From positions 1,426,001-1,490,000 of the forward strand of contig JAEILZ010000006.1 of assembly GCA_018873225.1 (NCBI GenBank): a DNA stretch of 64,000 nucleotides. Reading direction: 5' to 3'. The stretch comes from [Phialemoniopsis] sp. UDSM-2020 (lineage: Eukaryota > Ascomycota > Sordariomycetes > Thyridiales > Thyridiaceae). Below are positions 18,918 to 29,300 of the stretch, one piece after another (within the stretch, counting starts at the first letter, position 1; the number at the start of each line of letters is the position of its first letter). Under the pieces are notes generated by a model that saw nothing but the letters and a program-made list of their open reading frames with translations, was not told the DNA's origin and did no database searches. The translations under genes were made by a program, and so were the position numbers.

Positions 18918-19293
18918 ACAGGTGACCAGCCTGTACGCTCAGGGGAGGGGATGTTGCTTACCGATTCTTCTTCTCCTCCTCTTCTTTTCTTTCTTTCTTT
19001 TTTTCTCTCTCTTTTTTCTCTCTGTTTTCTTTTCCCTTTGTTTGTTTCTTCTTTTTTTCTCTCTTCTCTTTTTTTTTGTATTTTTCTCTTCTTTTTTTTT
19101 GCTTGGAAAGGCGTTCGAACGTGCGACGCTTGAGTTGGGAGGCTCATGGCCTTGGACGCCAGGACTACGCGGCGGATGGGATTTACAATGCTACGAAGTT
19201 GTTACGAATCTACTGAGAAAGGGGTTAGCTTGGTGGTTAATTAAAGTCGGTGATCGCTGAGCTGTACAGGTAGGTCATCCTGTTGTGGTGGTT
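18918..19293. mobile_element. MITE-like element, copy 2
   Basis: The left end, at 18918 (ACAGGTGACCAGCCTGTAC), is matched in inverted orientation at 19261-19289 (GCTGTACAGGTAGGTCATCC, then TGTTGTGG). It shares TTGCTTACCGATT-type sequence with copies 1 and 3 near the left end. Its middle is filled by the pyrimidine tract at 18965-19100. A B-box-like motif on the minus strand (CGTTCGAACGCC, 19111-19122) resembles a tRNA gene promoter. There is no coding capacity. Confidence 0.55.
18965..19100. repeat. Long polypyrimidine (T/C) tract
   Basis: About 135 nt almost purely T and C on the + strand, with only a handful of purines, inside copy 2 of the TIR element. Such tracts can adopt triplex structure and expand by slippage. 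Minus-strand reading frames over it are only Lys/Arg/Glu repeats and are not genes. Confidence 0.85.
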
Positions 19294-19467
19294 AAAAAAA
19301 GTTGACGATATACTGATTTATAAGGTCGTTGGGCCAGCGAGGGAGGGGGCTCATACTAGGGGAGCAGGATGTTATACACAAGGGGAGTGGTGATGCCGTA
19401 CAAAACACCATGGAACCACTCTCATTCAGGGCAAAGGGGACTAAAAGACCGCTGCAAAAAATGAATT

Positions 19468-19952
19468 ACAGGTGGTCGGCCTGTACAGCGCATTCAAGGG
19501 GAGGAGGGGGTTCCTTGTTTGCTTACCTTCATCGCCAGTAACACCAGGCTTACTTGTTCACAAAGGGGGATTGCCCAGACAAGGAGGTATCCTATCCATC
19601 CCATCTCTCGGGAGGACCAGATGGGCGCTGCCACGAAGGACATGCTGCCTCAACTTGGATACTAAGCTTCTTAACCCCCGTAGGTGGCTGCTTAGGACTT
19701 GGAGATTGGATTTCTCTACCAAAGTCAGGATAAATTGGCGCTTCCACGAAGGGCTTGCTGCCATCCAGAGTGCGGGGGACTTCTGGTGAGTATGTCCGCG
19801 GCACGAGGACCGGGCTCGAACTCGTGATCCCTTGAATCCTTGCTGAGCAAGGGGGAACACACACGTGTCACTATGAAGAAGGAGGGTTAGTCAAGGGATT
19901 TAATTCAAAATCAGTGTGCTGTACAGGCCGACCATCCTGTGCTGGTTGTTGG
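19468..19952. mobile_element. MITE-like element, copy 3
   Basis: The left end at 19468 (ACAGGTGGTCGGCCTGTACA, then GCGCATTCAAGGGG) is matched in inverted orientation at 19918-19952 (GCTGTACAGGCCGACCATCC, then TGTGCTGGTTG). The two arms co-vary: GGTCGGCC in one and GGCCGACC in the other, against GGCCAGCC in copy 1. The left 90 bp closely match copy 1. On the minus strand, TTGCTCAGCAAGG and GAGTTCGAGCCC (about 19807-19818) look like A and B boxes, but they are too close together for an intact tRNA. Confidence 0.6.
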
Positions 19953-20239
19953 AAGGACGGTGATTCATGACCATTGTTATGGGAGGATGGGGGAAGGTAG
20001 GTACATGCCCTTTGAATCACGAGGGAGGGAAGGTCGTGTAGAAGGCGGAAGGTGTAGTGGCAGGTGGTGTGGCTGCCTAGGATCTTAGGGGGCGCGACTG
20101 CCTCACCGGGAAAGGGGGGCTCGAACAAGACTTGTTGATGGGCCATCGCGGAATCAAAGGCTAACCCGTCGTAGAATGGGTATAATTCGTCGCATCGTTT
20201 TGTTATGTATCACATATATTCATACAAGCCAGCTCTTCT

Positions 20240-21934
20240 TCACTCCTCCTTCCGCCGCAGGTCCAATATCGTCTGCAGCCTCAACGACCCCTTGGCACCC
20301 CATCCCGACGGCCCAATGTCGACGTCCGGCCGCACTGCGGTGTACCAACTCCACGCTCTCCGGTCCAGATCCGCCGGCGTCAGATGGTCCACCCAGCTGT
20401 CGAGGACCAGCCTGATGGCTCCTAGGAGCAAGCCAAGGTTCTCCTCCTTCTCCGCGTCCAGGGCTTTCTGCGTCTTTTTCTTGGGCGTCGAGCCCTTCTT
20501 CGCTTTTGCGTCGTCTCCATCGCCAGCCGGCTCAGCAGACGCTGCTGACTCTGCTGACGCGAAGCTCCTGAGCAGATACCCCCTCGCCGCCTCGGGCCTG
20601 TGTATATGCATCCCTACCACAGACGTCTCGTTGCGCGAGCCGTACCCGCTACCAGCAGGCTTATTCCTCGCCGCCTCGAGATCCAGCCCCCAGACGGCCT
20701 CGCCACCCAGCCCGGCCTCGGCGCCCGTCTTGCGCAGGCGGCCTGCGAGCGCCCCGGTCGTGCAGTCGCGCATCAGACGCCAGCGGTCCGGGCCGAGCAT
20801 GATGCCGCCGTACCAGCGCGTCAGCACGACGATGGTGTCGACGGCGCCGACCTCGCGCATGACGCGCAGTAGCAGGTCACCGCAGCCCGTCTCTCCATCG
20901 TCAAACGACTCCTCGCGCATAAAGGACGAATTGGCGTAACGCCGGATGCGGTAGGCCCAGGCGTTGTGCGTGGCGGTCTGCAGTTTGGGGTTGGCGGTCA
21001 TGAGGTCGGCGAGTAGTCTCTGTCTTTCGCTGCCGTCAGTGATGGTGGCTGCCCTGGCGATGAAGGTTGATTGTTTTAGTGAGACGGGTTGGCTTGCAGA
21101 CCACGTCAACGTAGGTGTTTCTGACACTGCCGATAAGGTGCTCGTCTGCTGCGACTCCTTGGCGTCGTCGATACCCTTTCCAACTTGTTTCTCGTCCCTC
21201 CACTCGTACCCACCCCTTTTCAATACAGCGACTTCTCGCCCCATCACTCTGACCTTGGGCTGGCCCTCCCCATACCCTTCATCCTCCGCACTGGGTCCCT
21301 TCTCAATCCCGATACTGACAGCTTTGCTTCTCGAGTTGGCGCTGACGACCGCCTGTCCGAGGCTCAGCCGGCTCGACAACGGCTGCTCGGGCATCGTGTG
21401 CCGCAGCAGCTCCACCGCGAAGGCCAGCACCAACGGCGCTCGATTCGTCTGCAGCACCGTGCCGGCGATTTTCTCTTCGTCGGTGCATAACGGCAACTCC
21501 AGCGAGCGCTCCAACTCCTGCGGCGTCATCTGCGTCGCGCCGCCCGTGCCGTCGTCGAGTTTCGCCCGCTTGCTCGCGCCGGATTCGGCTCCGGCGGCCG
21601 GGCGCTTCGCGCCGCCGGTGACGCCGAGCTTGATGGCCGCCTTGCATGCATTCTGCAACGCGCGGGCCGCCTTGGCGTCCTTGATGGCGGACTCGACGTC
21701 GGACTGTGGGGCCTCGGCTATCTGTTTTATGCTGGCCCTTGTCGGCGACGGGAACTCTCTTTTTCGGGGTGGGTGGGTGGTGGGGATAGATAGAAAATGA
21801 TATTGAACATGTGCTTACCTCCGGAGGTTGACGGCCTGTAGGGCTTTGATGTGTGCCATGGCCTGCATCATGGGGACCTTGCGGGTCACCGTGAGGAGCC
21901 GCAGCAGCTCTTGGAGGTCCTGCTGCGTCGCCAT
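20240..21934 (-). CDS. IMPACT-family (UPF0029 domain) protein
   Basis: Minus-strand exons 21819-21934 and 20240-21731 (intron 21732-21818, phase 2) encode 535 residues. The acceptor is the GGGCCAG before CATAAAACAG; using the next AG would give an immediate stop. The N-terminus (ATQQDLQELLRLLTVTRKVP) is an alpha-helical fungal module. The IMPACT/UPF0029 domain lies at about 265-375 (STFIARAATI, THNAWAYRIRR, FDDGETGCGDLLLRVM, VVLTRWYGGIMLGPDRWR). The C-terminus is low-complexity, with a Lys-rich patch and a Trp-containing end. IMPACT/Yih1 proteins dampen Gcn2 signalling, but this architecture lacks a visible RWD domain, so that function is not assured. An ATG at 22003 is in frame; MATQQ is preferred. 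Confidence 0.82.
21766..21785 (+). other. G-quadruplex-forming motif in the IMPACT-family intron
   Basis: Runs of G4, G3, G3, G2 and G4 are separated by single T residues on the + strand, which is the template strand of the gene, and lie within intron 21732-21818. The short loops make folding plausible. Confidence 0.6.
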
Positions 21935-22782
21935 GGCTTGGGCGTGCTTGGCGTGGGCGCGGCAAGGAGCGCACGAGCGGTACGGGACAAAAGTGTAGAG
22001 CAATCCTAAACTACTTGAGTAATGCTTCAGATCTTGCCGGTGCTAAATGGTGTCCTCGAATTGCCTGCCCGCCTGTTGTCTTGCCACAACGCGCACTCAC
22101 TCACACATGTAAAGGTAGAGGTGACGTTGAGCTGAGGTGGATCCCGCGTCCAATCAAGAAGAGCTCGATTGCCGGTGTTAGTGCTGGCTGTTTGTGCTGC
22201 CTGCTGGCAAACAATGGCATTCTCTGGCATTCCGCTTCCGCCCGCGCCGTCTTTCCATGGATCTTGCCTTGGCGCCTGACCCACACCCACACCCCTTAGA
22301 CGCCGAGGGCATCCACAAGGCCTTGACTCGCCGTAGAAGCGCTAGAAAAATTCACTGCATGCAGAGGTTGCCTCCAAATGCAAGCGAGGTCAGCACTACA
22401 GCACACTCACGTGAAGTTAGCCCGACGTGTGCATTGGCTTCTTGGACGGAAAGCTTCATATTCTTATTGCGCCTCCCGCCAATAGCAACCAAGCTCTGGT
22501 CCACATCTGGCACACCTTCGAGATCTCACACCACGGATCTACATCTACGGCAAGACTCGTGTCTTGGACTAAGCAGCTTCCGCCGAACCTTAACAGCAGC
22601 GCATGCTGACTTGCCAACCTCCCACGGGGCAGAGAAGCGAGTCAAGGCATCACGCCTCTCTTGACGACCCCTCTTTTTGAGTGTGGTTGTGACCTGAGGA
22701 AAAAGGGGTTCACGTTGCTCAGATGAGGTGACACTAAATCGATCTCACCTAACCCCGGAACCAAAGCTCCTGGGCAAACGCT
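21935..22782. promoter_or_regulatory. Divergent promoter region of the IMPACT-family and OMS1-like genes
   Basis: About 850 bp between two divergent starts. No gene, RNA gene or repeat is supported. The short frames (such as 22194-22664) lack conserved features. Confidence 0.5.
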
Positions 22783-24198
22783 ATGGCGGCTCCGGCCAGG
22801 ATATGCACCGCCGGCTGGGCCCCGGCGCTGCTCCGGCACCCGGCCAGACTCGCCGGCCCGGCTTTCGAGATCTGCACCCGGAGGAGATTGCTGCACCAAT
22901 CCTCTCCTGTGTCTGCAGCCAAACCCAAGGCGTCCTCAAAGCCCACGCGGAGGGTCATAGCCCGCAAACCCTCCTCTCCATCCCCTCCTCCTCCGCCATC
23001 ATCACCACCGCCGTCCTCCAGCCGGACAGGTCCATCAGAAGACGCCTCCAAGCAGTCCATCACCGACATCCTCGCCCAGCGGCGCCTACCCCTGGTCGGC
23101 GCCGCCCTGGCCGCGGGCCTGCTGGGCCTGTACGTCAGCTACCTAGCCGTCACCCTCTTCAAGGACACCGGGCCCTGCCCGTCCTGTAGCAGCAGCAGTG
23201 GGCACGCCCATGGCAGCTCGGCCGACGAGCCAGCCACGCCCACAGGCCGGCCCGCGGGCGAGCTCACGCGCGCCACGGGCGCCCAGTTCGACGCCTCGCT
23301 CGACTGGCCCGAGCGCCTGATGGGCATCACCCGCCTGCGCCGGCGCATGGCGCGCCTCGCGACGGGCCACGTGCTCGAGGTCGCCGTGGGGACAGGGCGG
23401 AACCTGTCGCTGTACGACTGGGACGACGTCGCGGCCTACACCTCCCCCGACTCCGCCGCCCCTGACTCAACTGTGGAGGTAGAGGGCAAGCGCAAGCTGC
23501 GCCGGCTCGAAAAGACCAACTTCAAATCCGCATCGCCGGCGACGACAGAAGTGACCTCGTTCACGGGCGTCGACATATCGGGCGACGTGCTAGAAGTAGC
23601 GCGGTCCAAGATGCGCACGGCCGTTCCAGGCGGGAAAAAGGCCATCAAGAAGCGCTTCCGCGCGGCCTGGGGCACGGGGCCGCTTGACGCTGACGGGAGG
23701 GTGGAAATTGTCAACGCGGCAGGCGGGCGCCTGCGCCTGATCAAATCGGACGCACAGCTCCCACTCCCGGCGCCCCCGACCCTCGGCACCGACTCCTCCC
23801 AACCGCAGGCGCAGAAGTACGACACCATCCTGCAGACCTTCGGCCTCTGCTCGGTGAGTAAACCAGAACAGGTCCTCGCGGGTCTCGCGGGCGTGACCAA
23901 GCCCGAGACGGGCCGGATCGTGCTGCTCGAGCACGGTCGCGGTAAATGGGACGCCGTCAACCGCGTGCTGGACCGGTACGCTGGTAGACACTTTGAGCGA
24001 TTCGGATGTTGGTGGAACCGCGACATCGAGGGTGTCGTGCGCGCCGCGGCTGAGCGGGTGCCCGGGCTCGAGGTTGTCAAGGTCGAGAGGCCTGGTTTCT
24101 TGCAGTTCGGCACGATGTTGTGGATCGAGCTGCGGGTGAGGACTCCTGGTGAGGGCGTTCTTGGTGGTGGTGATGCGGCGCAGCGCAAGGCTGCGTGA
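22783..24198 (+). CDS. OMS1: OMS1-like mitochondrial membrane-anchored methyltransferase
   Basis: A single exon encodes 471 residues. It has an Arg-rich N-terminal presequence (MAAPARICTAG, CTRRRLLHQSS), a Pro/Ser linker, and one transmembrane span at about 103-127 (LPLVGAALAAGLLGLYVSYL). A class I SAM-dependent methyltransferase domain follows. Motif I is VLEVAVGTGRN (197-207), then FTGVDISGDVLEVARSKM, YDTILQTFGLCSV and GRIVLLEHGRGKWDAVN. A CWWNRDIE segment and LWIEL end the domain. This matches yeast Oms1, an inner-membrane protein linked to respiratory assembly and coenzyme Q metabolism; its substrate is not defined here. There are acidic/Ser inserts between motifs I and II. The coding GC is high. 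Confidence 0.88.
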   Translation: MAAPARICTAGWAPALLRHPARLAGPAFEICTRRRLLHQSSPVSAAKPKASSKPTRRVIARKPSSPSPPPPPSSPPPSSSRTGPSEDASKQSITDILAQRRLPLVGAALAAGLLGLYVSYLAVTLFKDTGPCPSCSSSSGHAHGSSADEPATPTGRPAGELTRATGAQFDASLDWPERLMGITRLRRRMARLATGHVLEVAVGTGRNLSLYDWDDVAAYTSPDSAAPDSTVEVEGKRKLRRLEKTNFKSASPATTEVTSFTGVDISGDVLEVARSKMRTAVPGGKKAIKKRFRAAWGTGPLDADGRVEIVNAAGGRLRLIKSDAQLPLPAPPTLGTDSSQPQAQKYDTILQTFGLCSVSKPEQVLAGLAGVTKPETGRIVLLEHGRGKWDAVNRVLDRYAGRHFERFGCWWNRDIEGVVRAAAERVPGLEVVKVERPGFLQFGTMLWIELRVRTPGEGVLGGGDAAQRKAA

Positions 24199-25059
24199 GA
24201 CGTAGCCGAAAGTTGGCCGATACGTACTGATGTAAGAATATTCATGTCAACCAACATATAATGTATCATGTAGAAGATAAGATGTATATCAAATCAAAGA
24301 GCCAAATGAATGTTGAGAGCCTTGTTTTGATAAGGAGAATATACTGCCCCTTTTGGGCTTTTCCAGTCTTGTATTTTTGAATGCCTATGTTGCCATGCCT
24401 TTTCGCCAAAATTCATAAAAAGATTCGCCCCGAGCTCCATGTATTTCCAGAAAAGACCCAACCCCAATCCCAGAAACACCAATCTAAATACAAAAACTTC
24501 GTCAAAAGGGAAGGCTTGAACCCATATGCGACAACCACCGTGATACATACACAACCCATCTCTAAGCGTATGCAGCTCTAGGTTCTTTCTCTCCCAAGGC
24601 GAGGTAATGTACATGAATACAGCAGACGAGACGAATCTTGTCTGAGGAGGAGGAGGGCCTGCCAGCGGCGACGTCTATGCCGTGCTGGCGGATTGCCGTC
24701 TTCTTTCTTTTTGTATCCCCAATTTTGGTGTTCCCTTCTTTTCTTTTCCCTTTTTTGTCTTTCCGTCTAGAGCCGAGCCCATCTTTCAGACCTCGATACG
24801 CGACAAAGCTCACAGGCACTTAAGCCTCCAGAATCGAGCAGAGAGTTGTACATGAAGAGTAGTGGAGAGTTGTGAAAAAAGTGGTATCATTCGTGATCGA
24901 CCACCCGCTGAAAGGGTGTGATCCTTGCCCTTCACAGGCGCAAGTCGTTCATCATACGAGGAGGACTGATAATATCGTCCTTCTCACATGGCGCGCCGGT
25001 TGCGCGCAAATCGGCTTTCTCGTCAGAGACACTGGTGAACAGCGAAGGCGATAAGCAAT
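24199..25059. other. Intergenic between convergent OMS1-like and GDS1-type genes
   Basis: 861 bp, AT-rich near the OMS1-like stop. A GGGTTCAAGCC motif on the minus strand near 24510 looks like a Pol III B box, but no cloverleaf can be folded around it. Nothing else is supported. Confidence 0.55.
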
Positions 25060-26332
25060 TTAGAAGCCGTTCAAGAGTCCGTCCAGCTCTTCTAGCTCGA
25101 CGTTCTCAGGGCTCCTGTCCCACTCGAGCATGCTGTCAAACTTGGACCAGCTGTCGGCGTCGTCCTTCTTCACGGTGAAGGTGAAGGTAGGGCGCATGGC
25201 GGGACTAGCGATCAAAGGGACCTGGGTCAGAGCGCCAGCCGATAGCATCTTGGTCTCGCCACCAAAGAGGTTGCTGTCGTCGCGAGCGCCGTCGTCCAGG
25301 TCCATGCTGTGATACGCGGCCTCGACGGCGGGCTTGTCGCTGCTGAGCTTCCTCTTCTGCAGGCCCTCGGCGGTCTGCGTGAACTCCTTCTCGTCCTTCT
25401 CGAGCGGCGGCGATGCACCCCTCTGGTGCCTGGAGACGGCGCCGTGGCGCGGGAAGCGACCTGAGAAGGAGCCGATCGGAGTCGAGGGCATGGGGATGTC
25501 GTCGTCCATGTCGTCAAACTCGGGCGAGGACAGGTCAACCTCGGGGGAAGGGCTCAACTCGCGACGCCTCTCCTCCTCGGCATCCTCGGACGTCGAGTTT
25601 GTGCTCGACAGAGGCGGCGTGACAATGGCGCGTGAGATAAACTGGCTCATGGAGGGATCGGGAAGGGGCTGGTGAGGGCAGGTGGTGAGGTAAAAGTAGG
25701 TGCGACGAGGGTGGACCGTCTCGAGCTCCTTTGCGAGCGGGCAAGGAGACAGCGCAGACCAGCAGGAGCGCTTCAGGTAGGTTGCGAGGCGCGAAGAGAT
25801 GATGGCGCAGGGGTTCGCGGATCTGGAGGAGAAAAGAGTGTTAGTTTGAGATGATATTAATTGCGCAGGCAAAAGAGGAGGCAGGCGCTTACTGTTGAAC
25901 GATGCGGAGCTGTTGCATCAAGATAGCCGAGAGCTCCTTGACAAGGTGCGGCCTGTTGCCCGTATTTTGTAGCTGGACGATGACGGCCTCGACAATCTCG
26001 TCGTTGATGCCCTCGAGATCGATCTTCTTTGTTACCGGGGCGTCGCTGGCATCAGACTCGACTGAGGGAAGGTCGGCGGTGGGCGATGCGGGCGGCGTGG
26101 GCTCGGTCCTCGAGGGCTGGTTCTTCTTGGGCAGGGAGGGAGATCGCGAGTCGTTGTGGGATCGCTTTATCTTCTTGTTGGGGTGCTGTGCGGAGGAGGG
26201 ATCTGAGGCAGATGATGCGCCGGCATTGCTGGGAGATGCCCGGTGTGCGGCAGATCTTGAGGCATGAGTTACAGGAACGTGGATGCCCAGCGACGGGAGG
26301 GACAGCGATTTGCGACGGGTATTGTACGGCAT
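25060..26332 (-). CDS. GDS1-type winged-helix domain protein
   Basis: Minus-strand exons 25893-26332 and 25060-25822 (intron 25823-25892, GTAAGC...ACTAAC...CCAG, phase 2) encode 400 residues. The N-terminus MPYNTRRKSLSLPSLGIHVP is a conserved fungal signature, as I recall it. A folded region at about 110-200 (GINDEIVEAVIVQLQNTG, LKRSCWSALSPCPLAKEL, HPRRTYFYLTTCPHQPLP) fits the GDS1 winged-helix family. It is split by the intron. The rest is Ser/Pro/Asp-rich and disordered, with a basic patch (NKKIKRSHND) that may be a nuclear localisation signal. The role is probably nuclear and regulatory, but that is inference. An in-frame ATG at 26344 is possible; 26332 is preferred for conservation. Confidence 0.75.
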
Positions 26333-29300
26333 TTTGGTCGCCATCGCACCGGATACTCTCAAGTCTATGCGTCTAATCAAGTCTTGTTGTCCTGCAACTG
26401 GAGAAGAGGGACGCTGCGGTCTGGGCTGCTGGATAGACAGAGATCACACAAGACAAGCGCAGTACCTAGTCTAACACGACTAAGAGAGGCGAGGCAAGGC
26501 AGGGTAAGGGTGGTGATAGTAGGGATGTTTGGCGATTGTGCTATGTATGTATGGTTTGTGCGGGTTGGAGGGGGAGGGAATAGTATTACAGGAGGTGAGG
26601 TAGGAGAAGACGGGGGGAGAGGATGTTGGTTGGATGGGTGGAATGGGTGAAGAAGTGGGAATATGATGGGCGGCCAGGGCGAAGATGGGCCGTGAGGATG
26701 AGAAACAGAAACAGGAGCTGGGAAATGTCGGGCGAGAGCAGCAAAGAGTGGATCGAGCTTGTGTCTAAGGCGAACTGGGATGGACAAGGATGGCCGGGAT
26801 GGATGATGGATCTCGCCTGGGTGGAGACGATACCCTTTTTTTCACTAATAGGATAGCACCAGATGCTAAGAAAGAAGAGTACGAGTAGGGGAGTCGGGAC
26901 CACTAGCAGGTAGCGTGGGAGTTTTGGTACTGTAGTTTGGTAGGGGGACCAAGCTCGACTTTTTTTTTTCCTTCTTTCTTTTTTGTGGATGGGGGGAGGA
27001 TGCATGTATTACACCTGCGATTCGGCTGTGTTTCGGGGGAGGTAAAAAGAGGCTAGGGGGGCACCTCACCACCTCACTCACCCAGAACAGAAGAGGGAAA
27101 AAAAAAAGAAAAAAGTCAGAAGCCAGGGGGGAGGTGGAGCCGGATGACATGGGTTCTCGCATGCACGCATGCATGCAATGTACCTTCCGGGGGATGGTGT
27201 GCCAACCTTGCCATCAAAGCCATCCAATTGTGCCGCCTTTTTGCCATTCATACACTCATACTGCAGCAAATACAAAAAGGCGGTATGGAAATGCTGGCGC
27301 CGTTCCCCTGTCACATCGAGCGCAACGACGACGAGATGGATGCGCCGCCGCCATGTGTGATGTGCAACGCGCAGGCAGGTTGGCAGGCCAGGCAACCCGC
27401 ATCGCATCAGGGCGGTGGGAAGATCACCGCCGTGCGAATCAGAGTAGGTGGTTCATTATGATGCATATCCTCTTCATCTGACTGCGTAACCGCACCTTGT
27501 CCCTTTCTGTCTCCCACTGCTTCTCGTGTTCTGCCCTACTGTATGCACACGCACAAAACGAGATGTTTGTTCATTTCTAGCTGTACATATTTCATTGTCA
27601 GATAACAGACGCAATGATGGCGCATCACCGTCATCAAACGTCGGGTAGGACGACCATGGTCCCTGAGTGGCGTGGTTGCGGGGAGAAAGCTCTGACACTC
27701 TCCCAAAACAGGCAGTACCTCACAGAAAGTGCTGCTAACTCGGTAGTTGATCCCACCCACTCAAGCCCAGTAAATCCCACCTCCATCGAATTTCCTCGGT
27801 ACAGACAGTCCCATCACGGACCATTCATTTCATCATCAACCAGACCAGAGATGCGCGACATTACCTCTGTGTCTCCACGGCCCGCATCATCTTTGTCGGA
27901 CCCTGGATTTGTCTCCATCATGCAGATCTGTCCGCTTCTGGCAGCCGACTGGGCTCTGTTTGTTCGTCTGCCTGCGCTTGCTGCACATACCCGTCTGCCT
28001 GGGCTGTTGGTCCCGTCTCAAAATCCCATCTCTCTCTCTCGAAGGGGGGAGGTCAAGACGAAACATGTCGTCTCCCATAGGCTAGGTACATGCAGGCTGC
28101 CCCCGGGCTAGCAGCTTCACTCACAAGACAAGACATGCCACCCCCCCTGCTAGATGGGCGAGGAAAAGTGGCCAATGGTAAAAAATTTACGAAAATCAAA
28201 CAACCCAAAAAAGCAACCAGGCAAAAGTAGGCCAAGGCGAAAAAAGAAAGTGTGGAGCCTCGGCCAGAGCAACGACGCATACCGGATCCACTCGTCGACA
28301 AACTCGCAAGTAGCCGTGGCAGCCCAGAAGGAAAAGAATCTGGAAAAAAACACGAGTCGAAGCAAAACGGCGCAGCCGGGCACTGACATGGACGGGACGC
28401 TCGAGCCAGCACGGACGGACAGACGAAAAAACAGGGGACCTCCCACAAGCGCTTCCACTTCCCATGCGCCAAAAGGACGAAACATGTACATGTTGATCTC
28501 TGACATCAAGAGGCATTTTAGCCTATTGGCTACCAGTCTGGCAGCATCATCGCATTCCCCTTACTGGCCGACCGACCTGCCAGAAAAAATGCGCAGATCT
28601 GCACTTGCATTTTGAGAGACAGCCAGCTGAGCAGTTGGCTGGCTGCCCAACCTCACCAACCACATGCCTTGGCCTCCCTGGCTTTGCATTGTCCTGCATC
28701 TCTTGCGACGAGTGCATGCTTACAGCTACTGCCTCGTGATGTGTCTGTTCTGGTTCACGAGTCCAGCCCAGGCTGGGCCCAATTCTCATTTACCTACTGA
28801 CCCTACTGACTACCTAGTCTGTACGATATGGAGCAGCGACGGACGAGAGAAGAGTAGATGGCTTTGCCGGCAGCCAATGAGGTCAGCGCTAATTCAGATT
28901 CCGGCAAGCTGTGACAGGGCCGCCCGTCCGCAAGCCGTAGCTCTGTCTGGATGGAGCCAGTGGTGAAATGGCTGCGGGTCCTGTCGTGTGCCCAGCTTCC
29001 CGCCCAGCAGAACCAGAACCTGGGCAGTTTGGCTGTGCTCCAAATCTCCAAAGCACTGAGAAAGCACAGGTTCTCGCCCCAAGCCATAACCACAAACGGC
29101 AGCGCTTTACATAATCCTGCAGTAGCCTCTGCTTCCCGGAGCACTTCCGGCATGCGGTCCCCCTGGCCTCGATTGGATACAACCATCGATGTTTTCCCCT
29201 TTCAGCACCCTCCCAACGGCAAGCAGGCCAACCCAGCCAACTGGAACTGCTGCCCTGCTATGCCTAGAGCTAGCCAGCCGTGCCAGCCTCTTCCAACAGT

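Larger units (their letters stand above)
18341..20239. other. Repeat-rich intergenic region between convergent genes
   Basis: 1.9 kb made largely of three related short elements (listed separately) and a long pyrimidine tract. The remainder, 19953-20239, contains the 3' flank of the IMPACT-family gene. It also has a B-box-like motif on the minus strand (TGTTCGAGCCCC, around 20107-20118). No gene is supported. Confidence 0.65.

Noticed and set aside
18875..19147. Lys/Glu/Arg-rich minus-strand frame
   Set aside because: Translation of the polypyrimidine tract; no gene evidence.
24490..24560. Possible tRNA around a GGGTTCAAGCC motif (minus strand)
   Set aside because: No acceptor or anticodon stem can be paired around the motif.
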